Assembly (NCBI GenBank): GCA_934597255.1
Contig: CAKTQV010000004.1
Location: 124,001-188,000 of the forward strand
Length of the DNA stretch: 64,000 nucleotides
Direction: 5' to 3'
Source: an uncultured Oscillospiraceae bacterium
GTDB taxonomy: Bacteria; Bacillota; Clostridia; Oscillospirales; Oscillospiraceae
The position numbers and the translations under genes were made by a program. Positions within the stretch are counted from its first letter, which is position 1. Each line of letters starts with the position of its first letter. Of this stretch, positions 41,908 through 51,126 are shown in pieces. The notes below the pieces were generated by a model. It searched no databases. It was not told the origin of the DNA and saw only the letters and a list, made by a program, of their open reading frames with translations.

Positions 41908-44163
41908 ATGCGAGAGGAATGGACGGCGCTGAAGCAGGCGATGGAGCGGTGCGCGCCGGGGGACTGGCGGCTGTTCGGGCCGCTGACGGCGTATTTCCGC
42001 GGCTTTGCGACGCGCGATTCCTGCGGCCAGTGCGTGCCCTGCCGCGAGGGCAGCAAGCGCATACTGGAGCTGCTGGAGCGGGTGGAAAACGGCGAGCGGA
42101 GCGAGCAGATCCTGGATTGGATCGAGCCGCTGGCGGACACGGTCATCGCCACGGCCCTGTGCGGCCACGGGCGGGAGGCCTGCCGCGAGGTGCTGCGCGC
42201 GCTGGTACGCTTCCGGGGGCTGGATGCCGCGGGGTATTCCCACCCGGGACTGACGGCGGACGCGGCGAAGGAGCATCCGTTCATCCACGCGGACGACTGC
42301 CGTGGCTGCGGAAAATGCCGCCGGGGCTGCCCCATGGAGGCCATCACCGGCGCGCCGGGCCAGACGCACGTCATTGACACGGCCAAATGCGTCAACTGCG
42401 GCGCGTGCGTGTCGAACTGTCCCTTCGGCGCGGTGCGCCCGGCAAGCGAGAAAAAGCCGGACGCGCAGGGCGTCATGTATGTCGACGGGATCCGCGTGCC
42501 CTTCTGCGGCGAGACGAACGTGCTCGCGGTCATCCGCCGGGCGGGCATCGATATGCCCACGTTCTGCTATCATTCCGAGCTTTCGGTTTACGGCGCGTGC
42601 CGCATGTGCGTGGTGGAGTGCGAGGACGGGCGGGTCGAGGCCGCCTGCTCCATGCCGCCGCGCGACGGTCTGCGCGTGCGCACGAATACGGCGCGGCTTT
42701 TGCGCAGCCGCCGCGTGATACTGGAGCTGATGCTTGCCAGCCACTGCCGGGACTGCACCACCTGCGAGATCAGCGGCAGCTGCACGCTGCAGAAGCTGGC
42801 CGTGCGCTTCGGCATCCGGAGCGTCCGCTTTGAAAACGACCGCGACCGCTACGAGCGCGACGAATCGTCCAGCGCCATCACGCTGGATCTCGACCGCTGC
42901 ATCCTGTGCGGCGACTGCGTGCGCATGTGCGACGAGGTGCAGGGGATGGGCATCCTCCGCTTTGCCGGCCGGGGCAGCGGGCTGCGCCTTGAGACGGACG
43001 GCGCGCCGAAGATCGCGCAGACCGACTGCGTCAGCTGCGGCCAGTGCTCGGCGGTATGCCCGACGGGTGCGATCTTTGTGAAAAACCAGATCGGCGAGGC
43101 GTGGGCGGCGCTGCACGACCCGAAAAAGCGCGTCGTCGTGCAGATCGCGCCGGCGGTCCGCGTGGCCATGGGCGAGATGTTCGGCCTTGAGCCGGGCGAG
43201 AACGTGATGAACCGGCTCGTGAGCCTGTGGAAGATCATGGGCGCCGAGGCGGTGTACGACACGGTGTTCGGCGCGGATCTGACGATCATGGAGGAGTCGG
43301 AGGAGCTGCTGGAGCGGCTGGAAAAGGGCGAGCGCCTGCCGATGTTCACGTCGTGCTGCCCCGCGTGGGTGCGCTATGTGGAAAAGCGCCGGCCGGAGCT
43401 TCTGCCGCAGCTTTCCAGCTGCCGTTCGCCGATGCAGATGCTGGCCTCCATCGTAAAGGAGCATTACGCCGAGCTTGACGAGGCGGAGGGGCGCGAGACC
43501 TTCCATATCGCCCTCATGCCCTGCACGGCCAAGAAAATGGAGGCCGCGCGTCCGCCGTTCTGCGGGCCGGGCGGGCCGGCGGTCGATCTGGTCCTGACGA
43601 CGCAGGAGTTCAGTCTGATGATAAAGGAATCCGGCATCCGCTTCGCCAACGTCACGGGCGAGGCGCCGGATATGCCCTTCGGTCTCGGGACCGGCGCCGG
43701 CGTCATCTTCGGCGCGAGCGGCGGCGTGGCGGAGGCCGTGGCGCGCCAGCTGGCCGGAAACGACGCCGAGGCGATCGGACAGCTTCCCTATTCCGGGCTG
43801 CGCGGTACGGCGGAATTCCGCCGCGCAGTCGTCTCCGCGGGCGGCCGGGAGGTCCGCGTCGGCGTGGTGCACGGACTGGCAAACGCGCAGAAGCTGCTGG
43901 ACGATATCGAGAGCGGGCGCGAGCAATTCGACTTTGTGGAGGTCATGAGCTGCCGCACCGGCTGCGTGGGCGGAGCGGGCCAGCCCCGGCCGCGCACCGG
44001 CGGCCGCCGGGAGCGCGCCGCCGGCCTGTACAGCGCCGACCGCGCCGCGCTGATCAAGCTGGCCGAGCACAACCCCCTCGTTCAGCGGCTGTATATGGCC
44101 GGTCTGGTCGACCGGGCGGAGGAGCTGCTGCACGTCCATTACGGCGCGCCGGATGGAAAATGA
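41908..44163 (+). CDS. [FeFe]-hydrogenase with an N-terminal NuoF-C/ferredoxin module
   Basis: A 751-residue hydrogenase. Domains in order: a NuoF/HydB C-terminal-like [4Fe-4S] segment (DSCGQCVPCREG, C39/C42/C45, with C85); two ferredoxin clusters (C131-C141, C161-C171); a NuoG-like [2Fe-2S] domain (C220, C231, C234, C247); the C280-C292 cluster; two more ferredoxin clusters (C331-C341, C374-C384); and the H-cluster domain. The H-cluster motifs are TSCCPAW (481-487), MPCTAKK (near 536) and MSCRTGCVGGAGQP (near 690), the last with GGA in place of the usual GGG. All H-cluster cysteines are present, so it is probably active. ATG at 41908 follows AAAGGAG by 9 bases. Monocistronic. Confidence 0.93.
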   Translation: MREEWTALKQAMERCAPGDWRLFGPLTAYFRGFATRDSCGQCVPCREGSKRILELLERVENGERSEQILDWIEPLADTVIATALCGHGREACREVLRALVRFRGLDAAGYSHPGLTADAAKEHPFIHADDCRGCGKCRRGCPMEAITGAPGQTHVIDTAKCVNCGACVSNCPFGAVRPASEKKPDAQGVMYVDGIRVPFCGETNVLAVIRRAGIDMPTFCYHSELSVYGACRMCVVECEDGRVEAACSMPPRDGLRVRTNTARLLRSRRVILELMLASHCRDCTTCEISGSCTLQKLAVRFGIRSVRFENDRDRYERDESSSAITLDLDRCILCGDCVRMCDEVQGMGILRFAGRGSGLRLETDGAPKIAQTDCVSCGQCSAVCPTGAIFVKNQIGEAWAALHDPKKRVVVQIAPAVRVAMGEMFGLEPGENVMNRLVSLWKIMGAEAVYDTVFGADLTIMEESEELLERLEKGERLPMFTSCCPAWVRYVEKRRPELLPQLSSCRSPMQMLASIVKEHYAELDEAEGRETFHIALMPCTAKKMEAARPPFCGPGGPAVDLVLTTQEFSLMIKESGIRFANVTGEAPDMPFGLGTGAGVIFGASGGVAEAVARQLAGNDAEAIGQLPYSGLRGTAEFRRAVVSAGGREVRVGVVHGLANAQKLLDDIESGREQFDFVEVMSCRTGCVGGAGQPRPRTGGRRERAAGLYSADRAALIKLAEHNPLVQRLYMAGLVDRAEELLHVHYGAPDGK

Positions 44164-44206
44164 CAGGTTCGCCTGCAAGTGCGGCGGGCGCGTATATAAG
44201 ACGTAT

Positions 44207-44242
44207 AAAAGAGCCGTTTCCCATCGGAAACGGCTCCTTTTT
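44207..44242. terminator. Bidirectional terminator
   Basis: Stem GAGCCGTTTCC / GGAAACGGCTC, then CTTTTT; AAAA precedes the stem. It separates the hydrogenase gene from the convergent ABC exporter gene. Confidence 0.88.
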
Positions 44243-44257
44243 ATACGCGGTACGGCG

Positions 44258-46003
44258 TCAGCCCATATTCAGATTCTGGGCGCGCCAAAGCTTGGCAAAT
44301 TCGCCGTCCCTGGCGATCAGCTCCTCGCGCGTGCCCATTTCCGCGATGCGGCTGCCCTCCACGACCGCAATCAGGTCGGCGTTTTTCACGGTGGACAGAC
44401 GGTGGGCGATGATGATGCTGGTGCGGCCGCGGGCCAGCTCGTCCAGCGAGGCCTGGATGCGCTGCTCCGTGACGGAGTCGAGCGCGCTCGTCGCCTCGTC
44501 CAGAATGAGCACCGGCGGATTTTTCAGAAAGACGCGGGCGATGGAAAGACGCTGCTTCTGCCCGCCGGAGAGCATCACGCCGCGTTCGCCGACGTAGGTG
44601 TCGTAGCCGTCGGGCATGGCCATGATGTCCGCGTGGATCTCGGCGCGCATGGCGGCGGCGGTAATCTCCTCGTCCGTCGCGTCCGGACGGCCGTAGCGGA
44701 TGTTTTCGCGGATGGTGTCGGCAAAGACGAACACGTCCTGCTGGATGATGCCGATGTGGCGGCGCAGGCTGGCCTGCGTCACGTCGCGCACGTCGATCCC
44801 GTCAAGACAGACCGCGCCGGAGCTGACGTCGTAGAAGCGGGGGAGAAGTTGACATAATGTCGTCTTCCCGCCGCCGGAGGGGCCGACGACCGCCAAGCAT
44901 TTGCCGTGCGGCAGCGTCAGGCTCACATGGTCGAGTATCTCCGCGCCGCCGCGGCTGTAGTGGAAGCACACGTCCCGGTATTCTACGTCGCCCACGACGC
45001 TCGTCAGCTCCTTCGCGTCCGGCTTGTCGGCGACCTCAGGGGCGGTGTTCATGATCTCGCGGAAGCGCTTGAAGCCCGTGGCGCCGTCGGAAAAGACCTC
45101 GATGAAGTCGGCCAGCTGGAAGATCGGACGGCGGAAGGCGGATATGTACAGCGAGAAGGTGATCAGGTCGATCACGTCCATGCGGCCTTTCATGATGAAC
45201 AGTCCGCCCGCGGCGATGGAGAGAAGCTGCATGACGTCCACAAGGAAGGTCAGTCCCGAATGATACACGCCCATGGTCTTGTACCAGCCGCGCTTGGCTT
45301 CCTTGTAAGCGTTGTTGGCGCTGCGGAACTTGTCCTCCTCGGCCTGCTCGTTCGTGAAGGCCTTGGCCGTGCGGATGCCGGACAGGCCGGATTCAACGGC
45401 GGCGTTGATGTCGGCGAGCTTGGCCTTGACCTCGGTGTTGCTCTTGTCCATTTTTTCATTCCAGTGCCATGTGAACAGGCAGAACACCGGAACGATCAGA
45501 AACACGATGATCGCCAGCGGCCAGCAGATCGTGCACAGGATGATGAACGAGCCGATGAGCGTGATAAGGCTCGTCATCAGCATTTCCGGGCCGTGGTGGC
45601 TCAGCTCCGTGATGGCGAACAGATCGTTCGTGATGCGGCTCATGAGCACGCCGGTGCGGTTTTTGTCAAAGAAGGAAAACGAGAGCGTCTGGATGTGCGT
45701 CAGCACGTCCGTGCGCATGTCGGCCTCGATGCGCACGCCCATGAGATGGCCGAGATAGGTTATGACGTAGTTGCACAGCGCCGAGATCAGGTAGGCCAGC
45801 GCCAGTATGCCCATCACGGCGAAGAAGGCGCCGAATTTGTTGACCGGCAGAAGCGACTGCAGGCTGAAGCGCGTGGCGTAGGGGAAGGCCAGATTGGCCA
45901 CGCAGGAAAACAGCGCGCAGACCATGTCGATGAGGAACAGCCGCATATGCGGCTTGTAATACGATGCGAATATGCGCACCGGGTTTTTCTTGAAGTCTTT
46001 CAT
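44258..46003 (-). CDS. ABC exporter, fused permease and ATPase
   Basis: A 581-residue half-transporter. The N-terminal ~310 residues form the six-helix ABC_membrane domain (starts RIFASYYKPHMRLFLIDMV). The ATPase domain has Walker A GPSGGGKTT (about 375-383), the signature LSGGQKQRLSIARV, Walker B VLILDEATSALD and the H-loop IIIAHRLSTVK. It resembles lipid/drug exporters of the MsbA/BmrA group and may homodimerise; no partner gene is adjacent. The ATG at 46003 is the natural start of the membrane domain, though no good ribosome site precedes it. It follows the Clp ATPase gene by 53 bases. Confidence 0.9.
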   Translation of the reverse strand: MKDFKKNPVRIFASYYKPHMRLFLIDMVCALFSCVANLAFPYATRFSLQSLLPVNKFGAFFAVMGILALAYLISALCNYVITYLGHLMGVRIEADMRTDVLTHIQTLSFSFFDKNRTGVLMSRITNDLFAITELSHHGPEMLMTSLITLIGSFIILCTICWPLAIIVFLIVPVFCLFTWHWNEKMDKSNTEVKAKLADINAAVESGLSGIRTAKAFTNEQAEEDKFRSANNAYKEAKRGWYKTMGVYHSGLTFLVDVMQLLSIAAGGLFIMKGRMDVIDLITFSLYISAFRRPIFQLADFIEVFSDGATGFKRFREIMNTAPEVADKPDAKELTSVVGDVEYRDVCFHYSRGGAEILDHVSLTLPHGKCLAVVGPSGGGKTTLCQLLPRFYDVSSGAVCLDGIDVRDVTQASLRRHIGIIQQDVFVFADTIRENIRYGRPDATDEEITAAAMRAEIHADIMAMPDGYDTYVGERGVMLSGGQKQRLSIARVFLKNPPVLILDEATSALDSVTEQRIQASLDELARGRTSIIIAHRLSTVKNADLIAVVEGSRIAEMGTREELIARDGEFAKLWRAQNLNMG

Positions 46004-46056
46004 TTTGTCACAGCGGGCGAGGACGTTTCGCGCCCTCGCCCTTTCCTTTTCTTTTT

Positions 46057-48387
46057 TTACATGGTTGCGATGACGATCTTCCCGTCCGGGGCGGATATGG
46101 CGATCTGCGAGACCTGGCCCTTGTGGCCGTCGATGATCTCGGCGGCGACGGCGTCCTCGATCTGCTTCTGGATCAGGCGGCGCAGATTGCGCGCGCCGTA
46201 CTGGACGGAGTAGCTCTCGCGCACCAGATAGTCGATGACGCTGTCGTCCCACGAAAAGCGGATGTGCCTCTCGTCCATCACGCCGCGCAGCTCGGAGAGC
46301 ATGAGCGCGGCGATGCCGCGGAAGTTCTCCTCCGTGAGCTGGTTGAAGTAGACGATCTCGTCGACGCGGTTGATGAACTCCGGCCGCAGGAAATCCTGCA
46401 GGGCCTTCATCGCGCGCTCGCGGCCAAGCTCGTTGAGACTCTGGCCGAAGCCGACGGAGCCGGACTTTTTGTCCGAGCCGGCGTTCGTCGTCATGATGAT
46501 GACGGTGTTTTCAAAGTTGACCGTGCGGCCCTGCGCATCGGTGATGCGGCCGTCGTCCAGGATCTGAAGAAGGATGTTCAGAACGTCCGGGTGCGCCTTT
46601 TCGATCTCGTCGAACAGCACCACGGAATAGGGGCGGCGGCGTATTTTCTCCGTGAGCTGGCCGGCCTCGTCATAACCGACGTAGCCCGGAGGCGAGCCGA
46701 TGATACGGCTGACGGAGAATTTCTCCATGAACTCCGACATATCCAGCCGGATCAGACTTTCCGGCGCGGAGAAAAGATCCTGCGCCAGCTGCTTGACCAG
46801 CTCCGTTTTGCCCACGCCGGTCGAGCCGACGAAAATGAAGCTGACGGGCTTGCGCTTGGCGGCCAGACCCACGCGGCTGCGCTTGATGGCGGCGCACACG
46901 GCGTCCACCGCCTCGTCCTGACCGATGATGTGGCTTTTCAGGCGCGCGTTCAGCCCGGCCAGCCGGGTGAATTCGTCCTCCGTGATGTTCGCGGCGGGGA
47001 TCTTTGTCCACAGCTCGATGATGCGCGCGAGGTTCTGCTCGGTCAGCACGGGGCGGCCGAGAGCGGCGATGCGCGCGAGCTCGTCGGCGATCTGCATCTC
47101 GCGCGAGCGGATCTGCGCCAGACGCTCAAAGTTGTCGGTCTCGGCTGTCAGAAGCAGCTCCCGCTCCTTTTCGAGGTCGTCCTTTTCCTTTTCAAGCTCC
47201 GCCTTTTTGGCCGCGTCCGGGTTTTTCAGATCGACGTCCGAGCAGGCCTCGTCGATCAGGTCGATGGCCTTGTCGGGCAGATAGCGGTCCGTGATGTACC
47301 GCTCGGAGAGCGTCACGGCCTTTTCGCACATCTCGTCCGGAATGGTCACGCCGTGGTGATCCTCGTAATAGCGGCGCACGCCCTTGAGGATCTCGACGGC
47401 GTCGGCCAGCGAAGGCTCCGCGACCGTGACGGGCTGGAAGCGGCGCTCGAGCGCGGCGTCCTTTTCGATGTGCTTGCGGTATTCGGTGAAGGTCGTCGCG
47501 CCGATGACCTGGATCTCGCCGCGGGAGAGCGCGGGCTTGAGAATGTTGGCGGCGTTCATGCTGCCCTCGGCGTCGCCCGCGCCGACGATGTTGTGCACCT
47601 CGTCGATGACGAGGATGATGTTGCCCTGCCGCCGTATCTCGTCGATCAGGCCCTTCATGCGGCTTTCAAACTGGCCGCGGAACTGCGTCCCGGCCACGAG
47701 ACCGGTCAGATCGAGCAGATAGACCTCCTTGCCGAGCAGCTTGTAGGGGACCTCGCCGGCCGCGATGCGCTGGGCCAGCCCCTCGGCAATGGCCGTCTTG
47801 CCGACGCCCGGCTCGCCGATGAGGCAGGGATTGTTCTTCTGGCGGCGGTTGAGTATCTGAATGACGCGCTCAAGCTCCTCCTCGCGGCCGATCATGCGGT
47901 CGAGCTTGCCGTCGCGGGCGCGCTGCGTGAGATTGATGCAGTAGTTTTCGAGGAATTTCTTTTTGCCGCGTCCGTTCTGCGCGGCGGCGGGCGGCGGCGT
48001 GCCGGGCCCGGGGCCGGGGCTTTTGCCCGCGTCGGGATTCGGATTCTGGTTCTGGTTCTGTCCCTGCGGGCCGCCGAACAGGCGGCTGAGGAAGGGGAAG
48101 GTCGCAGTTTTGCCCTGATCGTCGTCGTCCGTCTCGGACGGCTCGATGCCCATCAGGCTCTCGATGCCCTCGGCGCCGCCGAGAGCGTTCATCATTTCGC
48201 CCTCCAGCCCGTCCAGCTCCTCATCGGACAGGCCCATTTTTGCTATGATGTCGTCCACGGGCTTGATGTGCAGCTCGCGGGCGCACTTGAGGCACAGACC
48301 CTCGTTTTTGGTCTGGCCGTTTTCGATCTTGGTGATAAAAATGACCGCCATGTTCTTCTGACAGCGGGCACACAAAGTAGGCTGCAT
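46057..48387 (-). CDS. Clp/Hsp100 ATPase with an N-terminal zinc finger (ClpE-like)
   Basis: A 776-residue AAA+ unfoldase. The N-terminus has a four-Cys zinc finger (C6, C9, C32, C35), as in ClpE, followed by a Pro/Gly/Asn-rich linker (about 90-140). AAA1 has GEPGVGKTA, the middle region a short coiled coil (EKEKDDLEKERELL), and AAA2 has GSTGVGKTE and FDEIEKAHPDV. The usual ClpC N-terminal repeat domain is absent. ClpE-type proteins work with ClpP in clearing damaged protein; ClpP is not in the window. It is preceded by the CvpA-like gene and may share its transcript. Confidence 0.9.
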   Translation of the reverse strand: MQPTLCARCQKNMAVIFITKIENGQTKNEGLCLKCARELHIKPVDDIIAKMGLSDEELDGLEGEMMNALGGAEGIESLMGIEPSETDDDDQGKTATFPFLSRLFGGPQGQNQNQNPNPDAGKSPGPGPGTPPPAAAQNGRGKKKFLENYCINLTQRARDGKLDRMIGREEELERVIQILNRRQKNNPCLIGEPGVGKTAIAEGLAQRIAAGEVPYKLLGKEVYLLDLTGLVAGTQFRGQFESRMKGLIDEIRRQGNIILVIDEVHNIVGAGDAEGSMNAANILKPALSRGEIQVIGATTFTEYRKHIEKDAALERRFQPVTVAEPSLADAVEILKGVRRYYEDHHGVTIPDEMCEKAVTLSERYITDRYLPDKAIDLIDEACSDVDLKNPDAAKKAELEKEKDDLEKERELLLTAETDNFERLAQIRSREMQIADELARIAALGRPVLTEQNLARIIELWTKIPAANITEDEFTRLAGLNARLKSHIIGQDEAVDAVCAAIKRSRVGLAAKRKPVSFIFVGSTGVGKTELVKQLAQDLFSAPESLIRLDMSEFMEKFSVSRIIGSPPGYVGYDEAGQLTEKIRRRPYSVVLFDEIEKAHPDVLNILLQILDDGRITDAQGRTVNFENTVIIMTTNAGSDKKSGSVGFGQSLNELGRERAMKALQDFLRPEFINRVDEIVYFNQLTEENFRGIAALMLSELRGVMDERHIRFSWDDSVIDYLVRESYSVQYGARNLRRLIQKQIEDAVAAEIIDGHKGQVSQIAISAPDGKIVIATM

Positions 48388-48424
48388 GAAAGTCTCCTTC
48401 TTGGGGTAGGATTGAGAAAAGTTA

Positions 48425-49174
48425 TTAGAAGTCTATGAACTGGCTGACAAGGTTCATGTCCATGAAATACGCCGCCGCGTTCGAGCTGCGGAGCGTATCC
48501 TCCGGGAGCACGAGCCCGAGATACTGGCAGAACCAGAGAATCAGCGAGCAGAACAGAAAGCCCGTCACGATGCCGAGCCCCAGTCCGCCCAGGTCGTTGA
48601 TGAGCCCCACGAAGGGGATGCGCAGCGACAGATTCGGCAGATTGACGATGACCGTCAGCGCGATGAACAGAAGCAGGAACGCCAGCGCAAAGCCGAGCAC
48701 CCAGGTGACGGTCTGGCACAGCACCTGAACGGCGGCCTCCACGACCGTGCAGGGATTTTCCTCGCGGTAGGCGTCGGCCTTGGCGGCCATTTTTTCCGCG
48801 GCCGCGTCGGAAATGCCGAGGGCGCGGAAGCTCTGCTGGTAGACGGAGTGGATGATGTCGGGATTGGCGTCGAGCAAGTCGTTGAGGGAATAGGTGACGT
48901 TATAGTTGCCCTCCTCGTCGGCCTCGTAGCCGAGCAGCGTGTACGCCTGCGCCTCCACGCGCCCCTCCATATAGCCGGACACGAAGGGCTTGAGCGCGGG
49001 GATGACCTCGTAGGCGTAGGCGTCGGACAGAAGCTGCGCGCCGAATATGGACAGGATGATGACGAGGATCTCCACGATCCCCATGATGATACCCTTTTTG
49101 AAGCCCTGCCATGCACAGATGACGACGATGCCGATCAAAAGGATGCTCAGGATCAAGGTGATGTTCAGGTGCAT
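48425..49174 (-). CDS. CvpA-like membrane protein
   Basis: A 249-residue membrane protein. An N-terminal hairpin of hydrophobic helices (LILSILLIGIVVICAWQGFK, then IIMGIVEILVIILSIFGAQL) is the CvpA hallmark. A soluble insertion of about 90 residues follows (40-135), then a C-terminal membrane pair (VTWVLGFALAFLLLFIALTV; GLGIVTGFLFCSLILWFCQY). CvpA is linked in enterobacteria to colicin V production and envelope homeostasis; its role in clostridia is unknown. Two start codons are possible: the ATG at 49183 is only one base from the GAGGGGG site, so the ATG at 49174 was preferred. Confidence 0.75.
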   Translation of the reverse strand: MHLNITLILSILLIGIVVICAWQGFKKGIIMGIVEILVIILSIFGAQLLSDAYAYEVIPALKPFVSGYMEGRVEAQAYTLLGYEADEEGNYNVTYSLNDLLDANPDIIHSVYQQSFRALGISDAAAEKMAAKADAYREENPCTVVEAAVQVLCQTVTWVLGFALAFLLLFIALTVIVNLPNLSLRIPFVGLINDLGGLGLGIVTGFLFCSLILWFCQYLGLVLPEDTLRSSNAAAYFMDMNLVSQFIDF

Positions 49175-49189
49175 TGTAAGCATACCCCC

Positions 49190-50320
49190 TCAGAACTTGT
49201 AAACTTCCGCGAAGCCCGCCGCCAGCAGCAAAGCCTCGCCCCGGTTTCGGATGAGCGCCTGCTTAAAGCCGCTCACATCGGACAGTGTGCCCCGTTTGGC
49301 GCCGTTTGCGCCGTATAGAACGACGCTGCCGGTGTCCAGGATCAGAAATTCGCTTCCCGCAGCGTCCAGAGAAAGGAGCTCGCCGGCGCATTCCGTGGCG
49401 GAAAGCTCTTTTCCGTCCCCGCTGACCGCGGCGACCGAGGCACCCGAGCCGGAGCGGTAGGGACTGAGCGCGAAGCAGACAAAGCTGCTCCCCGCGTCGT
49501 ACATCGTAAGATAGCGGCCGCCGAAATCGTAGGCGCCGGCCCACTGGCCGTCCGCACCGAAGAACACGGCGCCGGCGGAGGAAACGGCGCACAGCCGGTC
49601 GCTTCCGAGCCAGCACAGATCCAGCAGCACCGTGTCGGAAACGGAGAAGGCGGCGAGCGGGTCCTCGCTTGCCAGTGAGAAGAATTTCACTTCGCTCCCG
49701 CCGCTGCCGGGGCAGAGGACGGCGAGCTTCCGGCCGTCCGGCGATACGTGCGCCGAAAGAACATAGTTTTCGGAGCTGTACCAGCGGTATACCGGCTCGT
49801 GGGCGCGGTTGAAGACCGTAACGAGCGCCCGCCAGCCGGCCTGCCGGGACACGACGGCGAGATGGCCGCTCGCGCTGCACCGGACGGATACGATGCCGCC
49901 GCCGCAGTCATGCGAGGAGAGCCGGCCGTCGGCGTCCGCAAAATACAGCGTCTGCCCCTCCAGATCGAAGAAGGCGGCGTAATCCGAACAGGAGACGACG
50001 GCGGGCGAGCCCAGCGGCGCGCTTTCCGCGCACAGGGGCGTGCCGTCCGGCGACAGGAGCGCATAGCCGCTGTTTGTCGCGGCGGCGAGCAGCTTTCCGA
50101 CGGCGGCGAAGCACTGGCCGCTGCCGGGCTCAAAATCAAAGGCGGCCTGCGTGCTGGCCTGCGCGGCGGATATGACCGCCGTGCCGCGGCCGAAAAGGCG
50201 GTCGCGGAAGTACCAGGTGGCGCCCGCGGCGGACAGCAGCAGGATGGCGGCGACGGCGGCCGCGGCGATGCGCAGCCGTTCGCTCCGGCTCAATGGATTT
50301 TTCCGGGTCGTTCGAGCCAT
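49190..50320 (-). CDS. Membrane-anchored beta-propeller-like protein (DUF5711-like)
   Basis: A 376-residue protein with a basic N-terminus and one membrane helix (about 17-37). The rest is outside the membrane and contains WD40/PQQ-like repeats: GYALLSPDGTPL, AAFFDLEGQTLYFADADGRL, LSAHVSPDGRKLAVL and others, about 6-7 blades. This fits clostridial DUF5711-type proteins, whose function is not known. It is in the middle of a closely spaced minus-strand block (15 bases to the CvpA-like gene; 32 from truA). Confidence 0.65.
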   Translation of the reverse strand: MARTTRKNPLSRSERLRIAAAAVAAILLLSAAGATWYFRDRLFGRGTAVISAAQASTQAAFDFEPGSGQCFAAVGKLLAAATNSGYALLSPDGTPLCAESAPLGSPAVVSCSDYAAFFDLEGQTLYFADADGRLSSHDCGGGIVSVRCSASGHLAVVSRQAGWRALVTVFNRAHEPVYRWYSSENYVLSAHVSPDGRKLAVLCPGSGGSEVKFFSLASEDPLAAFSVSDTVLLDLCWLGSDRLCAVSSAGAVFFGADGQWAGAYDFGGRYLTMYDAGSSFVCFALSPYRSGSGASVAAVSGDGKELSATECAGELLSLDAAGSEFLILDTGSVVLYGANGAKRGTLSDVSGFKQALIRNRGEALLLAAGFAEVYKF

Positions 50321-50352
50321 GGTCTCCCCTTATGTAACTACATATTCTAGCA

Positions 50353-51126
50353 TTATCCTACGGGTTTGTCCATCATTTTTCCCACCTCGCCGGCGTACCA
50401 TACCCGGTTCATGTAAAGCCCCTGCGGTGGCATGGTTGGCCCGGTAAGGCGCCGGTCGCCCGTTTCGAGCAGCGCGGGGATGTCGCCGGCCCGAAGCTTG
50501 CCGAGCGAGGCGTACACCAGCGTGCCGACGATGGCGCGGACCATGTTGTACAGAAAGCCGTCGGCGCACACATACACGCGAATAAGCGCGCCGTCGCGCT
50601 CGGCGCGGCACCATTTGACGGTGCGGACGGTCGTTTTCGTCTGCGTGCCCACGGAGCGCACGGCGGCAAAGTCGTGCGTGCCGACGAAGCCCTGCGCCGC
50701 GGCGTTCATGACGTCCGCGTCGAGCGGGTAGGGATAAAACGAGGCGCGGCGGTTGAGAAAGGGGTCGGGGATGCGGGAGTTGAGGATGGTGTAGACGTAT
50801 TCCTTCTGGATGCACGAGCCGATGGCGTTGAAATCCTCCGGCGCGTCCACGGCGTCCAGAACGGCGATGTCCATGGGCAGATGCGTGTTGAGCGCGAGGG
50901 GGACGCGGGCGGCCGGGATGGCGCAGGCCGTGCGGAAATTGGCGCAGTAGCGCAGCGCGTGTACGCCCGCGTCCGTGCGGCCGCAGCCGATCACATGCGT
51001 CACGTCGCCGCAGACGGCCCGGGCCGCCCGGGTGAGCGTCTGCTGCACGGTCGGAAGATCCGGCTGGGTCTGCCAGCCGTGATAGGCCGAGCCGTCGTAT
51101 GCGATTTTGACGGCAATGTTTCTCAA
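50353..51126 (-). CDS. truA: tRNA pseudouridine(38-40) synthase
   Basis: A 257-residue homodimeric enzyme that modifies uridines 38-40 in the tRNA anticodon stem. GCGRTDAGVHAL (about residues 46-57) holds the catalytic Asp, and VTGDHDFAAV-like GTHDFAAVRSVG and FLYNMVRAIVGTLV are also typical. The start is TTG at 51126, which overlaps the ecfT stop (TTGA) and follows GGAG by 9 bases; longer in-frame starts would run deep into ecfT. Firmicutes usually carry truA right after ecfT, as here. Confidence 0.94.
   Translation of the reverse strand: MRNIAVKIAYDGSAYHGWQTQPDLPTVQQTLTRAARAVCGDVTHVIGCGRTDAGVHALRYCANFRTACAIPAARVPLALNTHLPMDIAVLDAVDAPEDFNAIGSCIQKEYVYTILNSRIPDPFLNRRASFYPYPLDADVMNAAAQGFVGTHDFAAVRSVGTQTKTTVRTVKWCRAERDGALIRVYVCADGFLYNMVRAIVGTLVYASLGKLRAGDIPALLETGDRRLTGPTMPPQGLYMNRVWYAGEVGKMMDKPVG

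Noticed and set aside
46004..46056. Hairpin and T-rich run between the Clp and ABC exporter genes as a terminator of the Clp gene
   Set aside because: The T tract lies on the plus strand, where no gene ends; on the minus strand no T run follows the stem.
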